Shown here one piece after another: positions 35,793 to 45,739 of a stretch of 56,211 nt of DNA. A model generated the notes under the pieces. The model saw nothing but the letters and a program-made list of their open reading frames with translations. It had not been told where the DNA came from and made no database searches. The translations under genes and the position numbers were made by a program. The stretch's first letter is position 1, and each line of letters opens with the position of its first letter. This stretch comes from Gammaproteobacteria bacterium. GTDB lineage: Bacteria > Pseudomonadota > Gammaproteobacteria > Arenicellales > Arenicellaceae. The DNA is taken from assembly GCA_022447525.1 (NCBI GenBank), contig JAKVBA010000012.1, forward strand, positions 1 through 56,211. The letters are read 5' to 3'.

Positions 35793-37358
35793 ATGCAGCG
35801 CAACCCAAGTCGACTTAAAAATACCGAATTCGACCTCTTGATTATCGGGTTAGGATCTCATGGTGCCTGTGCCGCCCGTGATGCGGCCTTGCGTGGGCTA
35901 TCGGTAGCTGTAATAGATCAGGGCGATATCTGCGGAGCAACCAGTCATAATTCGCTCAAAACAATACATGGCGGCATCAGATACTTACAGCACCTCAACT
36001 TTAAGCGGGTACTGGAATCAATCAAAGAGCAAAAGATTTGGCTTAGAACCGCTCCTCACCTAGTCAAACCAATGCCATTTTTAATGCCAACCTATGGTCA
36101 CGGTGCGCGTGGTCCTCTTGCCATGTTGGCAGGGGTAAAATTGTTTCAGCTTTTTGGTCTGACAAGAAATAAGCACCTTCGCAATGATCGGCGACTCCCC
36201 GCAGGCAGAATCATGTCAAAACAGTCGTGTCGTGGGCTGGCGCCCGACATCGAGGAAACCAAATTGACTGGCGGTGCACTGTGGTACGACGCACAAGTAG
36301 AACACGCCGATCGAGCGATTTTACAAGTTGCCCAACATGCAGATGAATTAGGTGCAGTGGTTTGCAACTACGTTTCTGCCACAGAACTTTTGTTGGAAAA
36401 TAGTAAGGTAATCGGCGTTAGCGCCGAAGATAAAATTACCTCAGAGCGATTTACCATCAAAGCCAAAACCGTCATAAACGCTGCAGGACCATGGGCGAGT
36501 AAACTACTTGCCCCGCACGATCGCCTTGAGACTAATGTATCGCTAATAAAGAGCATGAACTTAGTTACTAACCGACCTGCCCCCGAAGTCGCAATCGCGG
36601 TACAGAGTAGACTCGCATCAGACTCGGTGCTGGGAAATACCAAACGACTCTATTTTATTGTCCCCTGGTTGGGTAAAGCGGTGATAGGCACCACTCACTT
36701 TAACTTTGGTGATGATGCAGATCGTTTATCAGTTGAACACACTGAGATAGCTGCCTTTGTAAATGAAATTAATACGGCATATCCGACCCTGAACCTTAGC
36801 AAAGATGATATTTTGTATTGCTATCAAGGCTTATCGCCAGAGGGAGAACACCAATCAACGAGCAGTGATAACAATGCTATTCAGCTACATGAAAGCAAAA
36901 TAATTGATCACCAATCCAATCATGGCATTGAGGGGATCATTAGCATCTTCAGTGTCAAATGGACTACAGCAAGACTCGTCGCAGAACAAGCTATCGATTT
37001 AGTTTGCAGAAAATTGAAAAGGTCGACTCCTGGTCGGACTGAAGTAGAACCTCTGGTGGATACACAAGCCCTTCCGTTCAAGCTCGAGGGGCTACCTGAA
37101 GAACAAATACATACTTTTTGTGAAACGCACATACGTAACAGTATGGCTATGAGCTTAAGTGATATATTATTGCGAAGAACTAACGATTTAGCTTTGGGCG
37201 AACTCTCTTTTAACACCACTAAAGTCGTAGCGCAGCACATGAGTGCAAGCTTCTCTTGGGATAGCGAGAAGCAGCAAGTACAACTAAACGACTTGCTTAG
37301 TCATTGGTTACCGTTAGAATTGCGCAGCAATCTAGAACAACAACCGCTTTGGAAATAA
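35793..37358 (+). CDS. GlpD-like FAD-dependent glycerol-3-phosphate dehydrogenase
   Basis: The 521-residue flavoprotein has the N-terminal FAD motif FDLLIIGLGSHGACAARDAALRGLSVAVID, then SHNSLKTIHGGIRYLQHLNFK as in GlpD, and AKTVINAAGPWASKLL. The C-terminal domain (about 390-521) is short and poorly conserved. The oxidase would pass electrons from glycerol 3-phosphate, or a similar alcohol, to quinone. The stop overlaps the start of the epimerase gene (taatg), so the two proteins are made together. glpK and glpF are absent, so the substrate may not be glycerol 3-phosphate. Confidence 0.83.
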   Translation: MQRNPSRLKNTEFDLLIIGLGSHGACAARDAALRGLSVAVIDQGDICGATSHNSLKTIHGGIRYLQHLNFKRVLESIKEQKIWLRTAPHLVKPMPFLMPTYGHGARGPLAMLAGVKLFQLFGLTRNKHLRNDRRLPAGRIMSKQSCRGLAPDIEETKLTGGALWYDAQVEHADRAILQVAQHADELGAVVCNYVSATELLLENSKVIGVSAEDKITSERFTIKAKTVINAAGPWASKLLAPHDRLETNVSLIKSMNLVTNRPAPEVAIAVQSRLASDSVLGNTKRLYFIVPWLGKAVIGTTHFNFGDDADRLSVEHTEIAAFVNEINTAYPTLNLSKDDILYCYQGLSPEGEHQSTSSDNNAIQLHESKIIDHQSNHGIEGIISIFSVKWTTARLVAEQAIDLVCRKLKRSTPGRTEVEPLVDTQALPFKLEGLPEEQIHTFCETHIRNSMAMSLSDILLRRTNDLALGELSFNTTKVVAQHMSASFSWDSEKQQVQLNDLLSHWLPLELRSNLEQQPLWK

Positions 37359-38380
37359 TGCTCGAAAGTTCAATAAACCAAATAGACCAAGCAGACACGG
37401 TACTGGTCACCGGCGGTACCGGTTTTACGGGTCGATATCTTCTCAAAGCCCTCTGCGCAACTGGGGCTAAGGTTAGAGTTATCGCCAGGGCTAGTTCTAA
37501 TTGTTCAGGGCTGGATGATCTCGATTTAGAGTGGCATATCGGCGAGGTTTTCGACGAGCGGGTAATCAACGAAGCCATGCAGGGAGTCAATTACGTCTTC
37601 CATGTTGCGGCTGCCTATCGCGAGGCTAAAATCCAAGACATTACCTATTGGAATGTTCATGTTAAAAGCACCAAATTGCTAGCGCAAGCCGCGCAACGAC
37701 AAACAAGTTTCAAACGTTTCATACACACTTCAACCGTCGGAGTCCATGGACACATAGAACACCCCCCGGCGGATGAAAACTATCGGTTTGCGCCTGGGGA
37801 TGAATATCAAATAACCAAAGTTGAAGCAGAGAAATGGGTGAAAGAATTCGCTCAGCAAAATGATTTACCATTAGTTGTGATTCGTCCGGCGGCGATATAT
37901 GGCCCAGGAGACCGCCGCTTACTGAAAATTTTTAAATTAGCTAAGCTGCCCGTATGTCCAATTCTCGGATTTGGGCATCAAGGCCTTTACCATTTAATTC
38001 ACGTAGATGATCTCGTGGGATTCATGCTGGTTTCTGCAACGCACCCTAATTGCCAAGGCCAAACATATATATGCGGTAACGATATCGCCCTATCAATCAA
38101 GGACATCGTCGGAATAATCAGCCAAAAATTAGGTCGTAAGCCACGCTTTATCAGATTACCTGTAACGCCTTTTTTCTGGTTGGGTGATCTGTGTGAGTTA
38201 ATTTGCAAGCCTCTTAATATAGAGCCACCAATTTATCGACGCCGTGTGGCTTTTTTTACCAAGGACAGATCCTTTAATACGCAAAAAATGCGTGAGGATA
38301 CAAATTACAAATACAAGTACTCAAACATGCAAGGATTGAAAGAATTAACCGATTGGTACATTGCTCAAAGATGGCTTTAG
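37358..38380 (+). CDS. NAD-dependent epimerase/dehydratase (extended SDR)
   Basis: The 340-residue protein opens with the Rossmann motif DTVLVTGGTGFTGRYLLKAL and has the SDR active site: Thr/Ser in FIHTSTVGVHG and YxxxK in EYQITKVEAEK. RPAAIYGPGDRRLLKIF is typical of the extended group that includes 3-beta-hydroxysteroid dehydrogenase-like and dihydroflavonol reductase-like enzymes. I place the start at 37358 because the ATG overlaps the GlpD-like stop. The substrate is unknown; a sugar, isoprenoid or sterol-like alcohol is possible. Confidence 0.85.
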   Translation: MLESSINQIDQADTVLVTGGTGFTGRYLLKALCATGAKVRVIARASSNCSGLDDLDLEWHIGEVFDERVINEAMQGVNYVFHVAAAYREAKIQDITYWNVHVKSTKLLAQAAQRQTSFKRFIHTSTVGVHGHIEHPPADENYRFAPGDEYQITKVEAEKWVKEFAQQNDLPLVVIRPAAIYGPGDRRLLKIFKLAKLPVCPILGFGHQGLYHLIHVDDLVGFMLVSATHPNCQGQTYICGNDIALSIKDIVGIISQKLGRKPRFIRLPVTPFFWLGDLCELICKPLNIEPPIYRRRVAFFTKDRSFNTQKMREDTNYKYKYSNMQGLKELTDWYIAQRWL

Positions 38381-38412
38381 GATTTCGCAATACGGCGGCC
38401 CTAAAGGGGAAA

Positions 38413-39168
38413 CTAAGAGCTGACTCTCAAACCTAATTGCAATTTAAAAAACTGGAATAACCCCATGCTATCACCAAAGTTATGGTGATTAGACGCTCTA
38501 ATCGCCTGGAGTACTGAGTCTAAGGTAAGTTGATCACCTTCGATGTCAAAGCATATACCAAACCTCCCTACTCGGTCTATTTCGCCGCTCAGGGGGAGCG
38601 GATCAGATCCGTTTATTAGTGACGACGGATGCTGCTCAAAATGCCTAACTTTTGACCAAATTTTGGGTCTTCCTCCATTATCGCCCAGTAAAAACTGGCT
38701 TGCATGCTGATTGATCAACTCTGACATCGTTGCTCCCCGCGAACCAAGCCATTTTCCAACTCCCCAAGGACAAATCACCGCATAGCGATCAGAAAACTTA
38801 TCTAATATGGTGGATTCAACCATTCCTTCGTCTATCTTTTCACTGCAACCCAGCAACAAAAACTCTATTTTTTGAGCACTGTTAATTTGCTTTGCAGGAG
38901 CAAGATAAATAGTCAATTCGCCTTTATGGGCTTTTATCAAACTTCGGTCAATATGCAAATTTAGTCGCCATTCACCCACAATACAACCGCCTGCTTTTAC
39001 CCTCGGCAATAAGATCTCCCATGTAGGGTCTTTAGCGCCGTCAGTAAAAAATAGAAGCTTCGCATCTGAGTCAGGCTGTCGACTTAAATTTTTTGTCGCT
39101 GCATCAAGCAACGCCGCTAACTGCTCAAATTGGTAACAATGTACGTGCGTATCGCAAACAATCTTCAT
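38413..39168 (-). CDS. Unknown protein with DTHVH motif
   Basis: I do not recognise a named family. The 251-residue protein begins MKIVCDTHVHCYQFEQLAALLDAA; a D-x-H-x-H at the very N-terminus is the first metal-binding strand of amidohydrolases and PHP phosphoesterases. LGDNGGRPKIW near residue 178 is another conserved-looking motif. The expected later histidines of a full TIM barrel are sparse, so the fold is unsure. The ATG at 39168 is preferred to the GTG at 39171. It converges on the epimerase gene, 32 bp away. Confidence 0.68.
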   Translation of the reverse strand: MKIVCDTHVHCYQFEQLAALLDAATKNLSRQPDSDAKLLFFTDGAKDPTWEILLPRVKAGGCIVGEWRLNLHIDRSLIKAHKGELTIYLAPAKQINSAQKIEFLLLGCSEKIDEGMVESTILDKFSDRYAVICPWGVGKWLGSRGATMSELINQHASQFLLGDNGGRPKIWSKVRHFEQHPSSLINGSDPLPLSGEIDRVGRFGICFDIEGDQLTLDSVLQAIRASNHHNFGDSMGLFQFFKLQLGLRVSS

Positions 39169-39335
39169 CACTGGCTCATAGGTGACAAACTAACCATCAC
39201 AAAGCAGACGTAGCTTGCCCGGGTTAGTGCCTAATTGGATATCTAACCGTCACGATCTTAACTCAGACAAATTCAATAGCCAACACAAAAAGCGGTGGCT
39301 CTAAGACTGACTAAGAACTTACATCAACAGTTAAA

Positions 39336-40847
39336 CTAGCTTTCATATTTGACGAAAAGTACGCTTATTGCGGCGATAAACCAACATGCTGCAGACAATC
39401 CCATAATGTAAATAGGCTCATTGTTAAACAGGTACTCTAACGCCAAGCCTAATAGGCTAGCGGCAACCAATTGCGGAATGACGATAAAAAAGTTGAAAAC
39501 TCCCATGTAGATACCCAGCTTTTGGGTCGGCAGAGTATTCGCCAAAATCGCATATGGGACAGACAAAATCGACGCCCACGCAAAACCAACACCAATCATT
39601 GAAATAAGCAGAAAGTCGGGATCATCGATAAACAAAAAAGAAGCAAAACCGGCAGCACCGAGCAACAAATTTATTTGGTGAGCTTGCGTCAATGTCACCC
39701 TTCTTAACAATACCGGTATAAGGAGTGCGGCAAAAATAGAAACTAAATTGTAGCCTGCAAACAGTACACCTACCCAGTTGGCTCCCTCGTTATAAAGCTC
39801 AGTGGATGTGTCTAGACTACCAAAATGGTGAGAAGTCACAGCAGGGGTTGTATAAATCCACATCGCAAATAATGGAAACCAGGAGAAGAACTGAACCACC
39901 GCTAACTGTTTCATCGTATCAGGCATGAGTGCGACACTTCTAAATGCTTCGTAAAACCCGCCCATATTCTGTGAGACGCCTTTGGATTCTATCCTGATAG
40001 CGACCAAATACATCAGCCCAACTGCCAACACACCCAGCGTTATTATATAGAGTTCATACTCCCATCCCCCGAAATAAACCAATGACGTACCTAAAAAGCC
40101 AACGAATAACCATACGATCGCCATTTTTGAACTAAATACCGCTTTACCATCAAATTGCTTTTCAAGCTCAAAGGCCTCCCTCGCTGTTTCCGGTTCTGCG
40201 AAGTTTGCCAACTCTTCTGGACTGTACTCCTTGGATCTAAAAACCGTCCAGCCGACCGTTATAAGAATGGCCACTGCACCCAAATAGAAAGAATAACGCA
40301 CCGAGTCAGGTAGCACTCCGGCGACAGCGGTATTTGACACCCCTATTTGAGTAAAAATGTAAGGCATTGCAGACGCTATAACGGCACCGATGCCGATGAA
40401 AAAAGTTTGCAAAACATACCCAAAAGTACGTTGTTGCTTTGGCAACATATCACCCACAAATGCTCTGAAAGGCTCCATGGTGACGTTGATTGATGCGTCC
40501 AATATCCAAAGCATACCTGCCGCCATCCACAGAGTAGGAGAATTAGGCATGAAAATCAGTGATACAGTAGTGAGTATGGCTCCCCATAGAAAATAGGGCT
40601 TACGTCGACCAAGCTTAGTCCAAGTCCGATCACTAAAGTACCCAACTATGGGTTGTACTATTAGCCCGGTCAAAGGTGCCGCAATAAACAGAATAGGCAT
40701 CGTCTTCATATCGGCACCTAGAGTTTGAAATATTCGGCTAATGTTACCGTTTTGTAGTGCGAAGCCAAATTGGATTCCAAGAAATCCGAACGACATATTC
40801 CATATTTGCCAGAAATGTAACTCAGGTTTTGCTTTTAGGTTGCTCAT
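39336..40847 (-). CDS. MFS sugar transporter (SLC45/maltose-sucrose type)
   Basis: The 503-residue protein has twelve helices. Residues 1-110 carry the family marks: FWQIWNMSFGFLGIQFGFALQNGNISRIFQTLGA, then PLTGLIVQPIVGYFSDRTWTKLGRRKPYF. DASINVTMEPFRAFVGDMLP lies in helix 4. This group imports maltose, sucrose or related alpha-glucosides by proton symport in marine and plant-associated bacteria. It is divergent from the GH13 glucosidase across a gap with two shared operators, which supports an alpha-glucoside substrate. Confidence 0.88.
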   Translation of the reverse strand: MSNLKAKPELHFWQIWNMSFGFLGIQFGFALQNGNISRIFQTLGADMKTMPILFIAAPLTGLIVQPIVGYFSDRTWTKLGRRKPYFLWGAILTTVSLIFMPNSPTLWMAAGMLWILDASINVTMEPFRAFVGDMLPKQQRTFGYVLQTFFIGIGAVIASAMPYIFTQIGVSNTAVAGVLPDSVRYSFYLGAVAILITVGWTVFRSKEYSPEELANFAEPETAREAFELEKQFDGKAVFSSKMAIVWLFVGFLGTSLVYFGGWEYELYIITLGVLAVGLMYLVAIRIESKGVSQNMGGFYEAFRSVALMPDTMKQLAVVQFFSWFPLFAMWIYTTPAVTSHHFGSLDTSTELYNEGANWVGVLFAGYNLVSIFAALLIPVLLRRVTLTQAHQINLLLGAAGFASFLFIDDPDFLLISMIGVGFAWASILSVPYAILANTLPTQKLGIYMGVFNFFIVIPQLVAASLLGLALEYLFNNEPIYIMGLSAACWFIAAISVLFVKYES

Positions 40848-41080
40848 AGTTTTGAATTCTTGCTTTTATTAAGTGAGACTACTCTGCCCTTGAGACCATC
40901 AATATGGTAGCTTTGCGCACGAAGCTTATAGTGAACTGATTGAGCTTTGTTAGCGCAGCGAGCACCAGCGTCTTGTTTGACGATCAGGTTTGATTCGATT
41001 TAGGTCATGAAAAGTATTTAGCATTCATTAAAGGGTTAATTGGCACATGCTATTTGATGCCGTCATTCATACCCAGACAC

Positions 41081-41094
41081 TACATACGTATTCA
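41081..41094. promoter_or_regulatory. Shared alpha-glucoside operator, copy A
   Basis: TACATACGTATTCA differs by one base from the three other copies. The core ATACGTAT is a perfect palindrome, in the style of a LacI-family operator. Centre-to-centre distance to copy B is 31 bp. Confidence 0.72.
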
Positions 41095-41111
41095 TATAAC
41101 TTACATAACTA

Positions 41112-41125
41112 TGCATACGTATTCA
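41112..41125. promoter_or_regulatory. Shared alpha-glucoside operator, copy B
   Basis: TGCATACGTATTCA is identical to the two copies upstream of the TonB-dependent receptor 9 kb away. Confidence 0.78.
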
Positions 41126-41386
41126 GTCAATTGGGTCCTCCAAATTCATAACAACAAGCACTAACATCTTAGTCGAGCTCAGAACCGCTCGCTGAATAGC
41201 ATTTATAACCAAAGATTAGCGACCGGCCCGTGCATTGGTGGAGGACAATTGTCTGATATCGAGCGACTAACTCCGGTAGTCGACAGCACATGCTCCCCAC
41301 ATTTATTTCTCATAAAGCAATATTCGTATTGACCTCTGAGAAGCGATAACAATAAAAACAAGTACCGAATTTATAAACTTTAAGCT

Positions 41387-43057
41387 GTGACTAAACTAAC
41401 AAAAACTGTAATCAATCATGGATCCGAAGGACAAACGCTGAAGTTAGGACGCGAAGTTGAATGGTGGCGAGGCGCAGTTATTTATCAAGTATATCCGCGA
41501 AGTTTTCGTGATACCAATGGTGACGGAATTGGTGATATTCGAGGGGTCATTGAAAAACTCGACTACATTGCGTCGATAGGTGTTGATGCCATTTGGCTTT
41601 CGCCTTTCTTCAAGTCACCAATGAAGGACTTTGGATATGACATCAGCGATTATAGAGATGTAGATCCTATTTTCGGTACACTGGAAGACTTTGATGAGCT
41701 AGTCGCATTGGCGAAAAAACATGGTCTAAAAATAATGATTGATCAGGTTTTAAGCCACACATCTGATCAGCATGATTGGTTTAAAGAAAGTAGCTCATCC
41801 AGAGAAAACTCTAAAGCCGACTGGTACGTTTGGGCGGATCCGAAAGAGGATGGCAGCGAGCCAAATAATTGGATATCTATATTTGGCGGAAAGGCATGGA
41901 CTTGGCACGAAGCAAGACAACAATACTACATGCACAATTTTTTGCAGTCGCAGCCGGATCTGAACTACCATTGCGACAAATTGCGTGCCCAGATTCTAGA
42001 GGAAATGGAGTTTTGGCTAAAACGTGGGGTCGATGGATTTCGGTTGGACGCTATTAACTTTTGTTATCACGACAAACAACTTAGGGATAATCCACCGAAG
42101 CCGATCGAAGAACGAACCGGTCGTGGTTTTTCTGCTGATAATCCTTATGCTGCCCAATACCATCATCACGACAACACCCAAGAGGAAAATATTGGCTTTC
42201 TTGAGGACGTTCGCAAGCTGTTAGATAGCTACCCCGGCGCCGTTGCATTGGGAGAGATAAACTCGGAAAACTCACTCAAGACTCTAGCGGAATATACACA
42301 AGGGCAGTCTCGTCTGCACATGGGCTATAATTTTGAGTTGTTAGCTGATGAATTTTCACCACAACACATTAAAGACACAATCAACGATTTGGAATCAGTA
42401 ATCGATGAAGGGTGGCCCTGCTGGTCAGTGAGCAACCATGATGTCATGCGAGTAGTAAGTCGTTGGGGCAAAGGTCAAGATGAAGATAAATTTGCAAAAA
42501 TGATCCTTGCTATGGCCGCTTCTCTGCGAGGCACACTTTGCGTATACCAAGGCGAAGAACTTGGCTTTACCGAGGCCGAGATTGACTATCATCAGTTACA
42601 AGACCCCTTTGGTATTGAATTTTGGCCTGAGTTTAAAGGTCGCGATGGATGTCGTACTCCAATCGCATGGAATGATAATAGCCCGCTCGGTGGCTTTTCA
42701 TGTACGCAAGCTTGGCTGCCAATCGCACATTCTCACATCAACAAAAATGTAGCTAAACAAGATGCGTCGCCAGAATCAGTACTGAATTTTTACCGACGCT
42801 TTTTAGATTGGCGAAGTAAGACCAACGTGTTGTCACTTGGAGATATCGAATTCATTGCTGCTCCTGAGGGCATTCTGGCTTTCACAAGAGAAATATCGGG
42901 AGCAAAATTGACTGCGGTTTTTAATCTGAGCAGCTCGAGCGTTGATTGGCACATACCATCTCCACTAGTACGAACACCAGCAAGCCCCTCTCAAGGAATC
43001 GTTATTAGTCAAGGAAAGCTCGAAATCGAGCCTTGCGGTTTTGCCTACTTCAGTTGA
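41387..43057 (+). CDS. GH13 alpha-glucosidase (oligo-1,6-glucosidase/maltase type)
   Basis: The 556-residue enzyme shows the GH13 motifs: WWRGAVIYQVYPRSFRDTNGDGIGD at residues 26-50, DGFRLDAINF with nucleophile Asp221, ALGEINSE with acid/base Glu290, and VSNHDVMR with Asp352. No signal peptide is seen, so it acts in the cytoplasm on imported maltose, isomaltose or similar sugars. It starts at a GTG (41387); no good ATG or ribosome site is available. It is divergent from the MFS transporter, and both probably respond to the operators between them. Confidence 0.93.
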   Translation: MTKLTKTVINHGSEGQTLKLGREVEWWRGAVIYQVYPRSFRDTNGDGIGDIRGVIEKLDYIASIGVDAIWLSPFFKSPMKDFGYDISDYRDVDPIFGTLEDFDELVALAKKHGLKIMIDQVLSHTSDQHDWFKESSSSRENSKADWYVWADPKEDGSEPNNWISIFGGKAWTWHEARQQYYMHNFLQSQPDLNYHCDKLRAQILEEMEFWLKRGVDGFRLDAINFCYHDKQLRDNPPKPIEERTGRGFSADNPYAAQYHHHDNTQEENIGFLEDVRKLLDSYPGAVALGEINSENSLKTLAEYTQGQSRLHMGYNFELLADEFSPQHIKDTINDLESVIDEGWPCWSVSNHDVMRVVSRWGKGQDEDKFAKMILAMAASLRGTLCVYQGEELGFTEAEIDYHQLQDPFGIEFWPEFKGRDGCRTPIAWNDNSPLGGFSCTQAWLPIAHSHINKNVAKQDASPESVLNFYRRFLDWRSKTNVLSLGDIEFIAAPEGILAFTREISGAKLTAVFNLSSSSVDWHIPSPLVRTPASPSQGIVISQGKLEIEPCGFAYFS

Positions 43058-43356
43058 TCTCGCCGCTAGCCGATACTCGTTTCTCCCATAATTATTCTAT
43101 TATCTTTTAGAAAAACTCCCAGATCCAGTGAGGCACACCCGACTGGTTTTACTTACGAAACTCTATCAACTTTGGATAATTCTGAAAAATTGACTTACTT
43201 AAGTATTCTCATTTGATTAGAAGCCCGCGCAGGCTATAACAGAAAATAGCATCCTTGCTAACAACACGTCCATTCCACGAAATTTTTCGTCCAACTAGGC
43301 TCAGCACTATTGCGCGTACCAGAGCCAAATACTAAGCCCACAGTCAGTTTAATAAA

Positions 43357-44391
43357 CTAACTCGCCTTCGATAATTCGACCTCAGCTCCCAACTCAAGCA
43401 TACGCAAAGCAGTATCTATCATTCGGTTTGAAAAACCCCATTCATTGTCATACCAAGCCAAAATCTTCACCATATTCCCAAACACTCGAGTCTGGGTGAT
43501 ATCGGCAACGCTAGAAGCTGAATTGTGGTTGAAATCGCTAGATACCAACGGCAACTCATTAACTTTAAATACACCACTACTTTGCATTTCTTTAGCGGCT
43601 TTAATCAATATGGCATTAACCTCTTCAACTGAAGTCTCTTTACCCACATTGACAGTCAGATCTAGCAACGAAACATTCAAAGTTGGGACCCGAACAGATA
43701 GACCATCAAGCTTGCCGTCTAACTCTGGAACAACCAGGCCAATAGCCGCGGCCGCGCCTGTTTTTGAAGGAATCATAGAATGAGCGGCAGCACGAGCGCG
43801 ACGCAAGTCAGTGTGGTATACGTCATTCAAACGCTGATCATTGGTGTAAGCATGCACAGTGTTGGCAAGACCCTTTTCAATACCGAGCGTCTCGTGCAAA
43901 GCCTTCGCTATCGGGGCTAAGCAGTTAGTTGTGCAAGAGGCGTTTGACACCAACACATCTGAAGCGGTAAGCACATTGTCATTTACACCAAAAACGATGG
44001 TAGCGTCCAGATTCTTACCAGGAGCGGAAACAAGTACCTTATTAGCTCCTGCTTCCAAATGTGCGCCTGCACCTTCTCTGGTAGTGAAAAAACCAGTGCA
44101 CTCCAATACCAGATCCACACCGAGTTCCTTCCAAGGAAGTTCTGCCGGGTTTCGCTCGGCCAACACACGAATTCGATCTCCGTCGACAACAAGGTCTTGA
44201 CCTTCGACAACTACGTCCTTGTCGAATTCGCCATGCACAGTATCATACTTTAATAAATGAGCATTGATCGCCGCCTCGCCCAAATCATTAATAGCAACAA
44301 CTCGAATGTCTGCGTACTTTTTATATTCATACATGGCACGCAACACATTTCTGCCTATACGTCCAAAGCCATTAATTGCTATTTTATACAT
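43357..44391 (-). CDS. gapA: Glyceraldehyde-3-phosphate dehydrogenase, type I
   Basis: The 344-residue glycolytic enzyme has the NAD-binding start [19 protein letters not shown], catalytic Cys in [12 protein letters not shown], and the C-terminal [16 protein letters not shown]. An aaggtg ribosome site precedes the ATG. Three HexR-type sites lie in the 480-bp gap to hexR, the nearest 56 bp from the gapA start. It converges on the glucosidase gene; the 299 bp between them hold nothing I recognise. Confidence 0.97.
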   Translation of the reverse strand: MYKIAINGFGRIGRNVLRAMYEYKKYADIRVVAINDLGEAAINAHLLKYDTVHGEFDKDVVVEGQDLVVDGDRIRVLAERNPAELPWKELGVDLVLECTGFFTTREGAGAHLEAGANKVLVSAPGKNLDATIVFGVNDNVLTASDVLVSNASCTTNCLAPIAKALHETLGIEKGLANTVHAYTNDQRLNDVYHTDLRRARAAAHSMIPSKTGAAAAIGLVVPELDGKLDGLSVRVPTLNVSLLDLTVNVGKETSVEEVNAILIKAAKEMQSSGVFKVNELPLVSSDFNHNSASSVADITQTRVFGNMVKILAWYDNEWGFSNRMIDTALRMLELGAEVELSKAS

Positions 44392-44446
44392 TTTGCACCT
44401 TTGGTTAAGTCTGATCTCGAGACATAAACTGTGTCTAACCGAGTAG

Positions 44447-44461
44447 CGTAGTTTAATTACA
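44447..44461. promoter_or_regulatory. HexR-like site 1 (degenerate)
   Basis: CGTAGTTTAATTACA matches the 15-bp palindrome of site 2 at 13 of 15 bases and lies closest to gapA. Confidence 0.6.
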
Positions 44462-44561
44462 TATCAGAAAAGGCTTCACAGTTTGGAACAACTGAAATTT
44501 TGTCAGCTATTTCAGATATAGATGCCTTCTCTTCTAAAACTGATGTAATCCTATCATAAAA

Positions 44562-44576
44562 TGTAATTTAATTACA
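44562..44576. promoter_or_regulatory. HexR operator, site 2
   Basis: TGTAATTTAATTACA has perfect 7-bp arms and matches the known HexR operator (TGTAATTAAATTACA, read on the other strand). Confidence 0.88.
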
Positions 44577-44603
44577 ACAAACTACAATATTATTCAATTT
44601 TAT

Positions 44604-44618
44604 GTAATGTAAATACAA
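44604..44618. promoter_or_regulatory. HexR-like site 3 (degenerate)
   Basis: TGTAATGTAAATACA matches site 2 at 13 of 15 positions. Centres of sites 2 and 3 are 42 bp apart, about four helical turns. Confidence 0.6.
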
Positions 44619-44871
44619 AAAAGACTTTTCCCAAGCTGAAAACAAAAGTTTATCAGCGACTTTTGTTTTTTTATTTCGCACTATTATTGAAAGAATGTTA
44701 CATAAATAGCATTATCAAACTTCAAATACTTCGACGTCTGCAAGACCAAAAGAACTCTATAAAATCAAAAGAACATGGATCCGATTAGTACTAGCGCGAT
44801 ATTGAGCTAATAATCTCGTATCTACCATCTCACCAGACTCACAAAATTTAAACCGTTGGAAGTTAAACACT

Positions 44872-45729
44872 ATGCACTCATCTCCCTCATTGCTCCAGCT
44901 AATGCAAAGCGACATAGTTCGTTTGAGCAAGTCGGATAAAAAGCTATCTGCCATCATCCTTGAAGATCCCGCTTCAGTTATTCATCAGTCAATAGCATTG
45001 CTTGCTGCAAGCGCAGATGTGAGCGAACCAACAGTAAATCGCTTTTGTCATAAACTGGGTTGTGATGGTTACCCAGATTTTAAATTAAGGTTAGCGCAAG
45101 AGATTTCCTCGAATGGTCAACTTTTCGTTGAGAACCTCACCGAGGGTGATGACAGCTCCATGGTGATACAAAAAATCATGTCATCTATCCAATCAAGTAT
45201 TCAGTCGCTTGCTAATAGCATAGATCCACGCGCTTTAGATCAGGCTGCTGAAGCCATCGCCGGCTGCAAAACAGTTAACTTTTTCGGTATGGGCGCTTCC
45301 AGTTCAGTTGCTTTGGACGCGCAACACAAATTTTTCAGATTCGGCATGCCAGTCAGTGCTCATACTGACTTTATAAACCAGCGTATGATGTGCTCAATGA
45401 TGGATGCCCAAGACGTTGCTGTATTTATCTCTTATACCGGCCGTACCGAAGCCATGATAGTGAACGCTGATATTGCTAGAGAAAGAGGCGCAACACTGAT
45501 AGGCATCACCTCCGCCGGTTCACCTTTATCCTTAAAGTGTGGCGCCGTATTAAACGCGGTCACAGCCGAGGATACGGATCTTTTTACACCGATGACTTCT
45601 CGTATAATTCACCTTGCCGTGATTGACATGCTAGCAACTACGGTCGCCTTGAAACTGGGCACCACCGTTGAGGACAACATCAAGTCAATTAAGAAAAATC
45701 TTGCGTCAACGCGCACTGACAACGGTTAA
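44872..45729 (+). CDS. hexR: HexR-family central-carbon regulator (RpiR type)
   Basis: The 285-residue protein has an N-terminal helix-turn-helix of the RpiR family (SADVSEPTVNRFCHKLGCDGYPDFKLRLAQE, residues 47-77) and a C-terminal SIS sugar-phosphate domain (FFGMGASSSVALDAQHKF; ISYTGRTEAMIVNADIARERGATLIGITS). HexR in gammaproteobacteria responds to KDPG and controls Entner-Doudoroff and glycolytic genes such as gapA. Its divergence from gapA, with HexR-type operators between, fits well. Confidence 0.93.
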   Translation: MHSSPSLLQLMQSDIVRLSKSDKKLSAIILEDPASVIHQSIALLAASADVSEPTVNRFCHKLGCDGYPDFKLRLAQEISSNGQLFVENLTEGDDSSMVIQKIMSSIQSSIQSLANSIDPRALDQAAEAIAGCKTVNFFGMGASSSVALDAQHKFFRFGMPVSAHTDFINQRMMCSMMDAQDVAVFISYTGRTEAMIVNADIARERGATLIGITSAGSPLSLKCGAVLNAVTAEDTDLFTPMTSRIIHLAVIDMLATTVALKLGTTVEDNIKSIKKNLASTRTDNG

Positions 45730-45739
45730 ACCGTCAAAA

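Larger units (their letters stand above)
40848..41386. other. Divergent regulatory region between transporter and glucosidase
   Basis: This 539-bp gap holds two TGCATACGTATTCA-type operators (listed separately). I see no gene in it. It contains several A/T-rich promoter-like stretches on both strands, none decisive. Confidence 0.6.
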
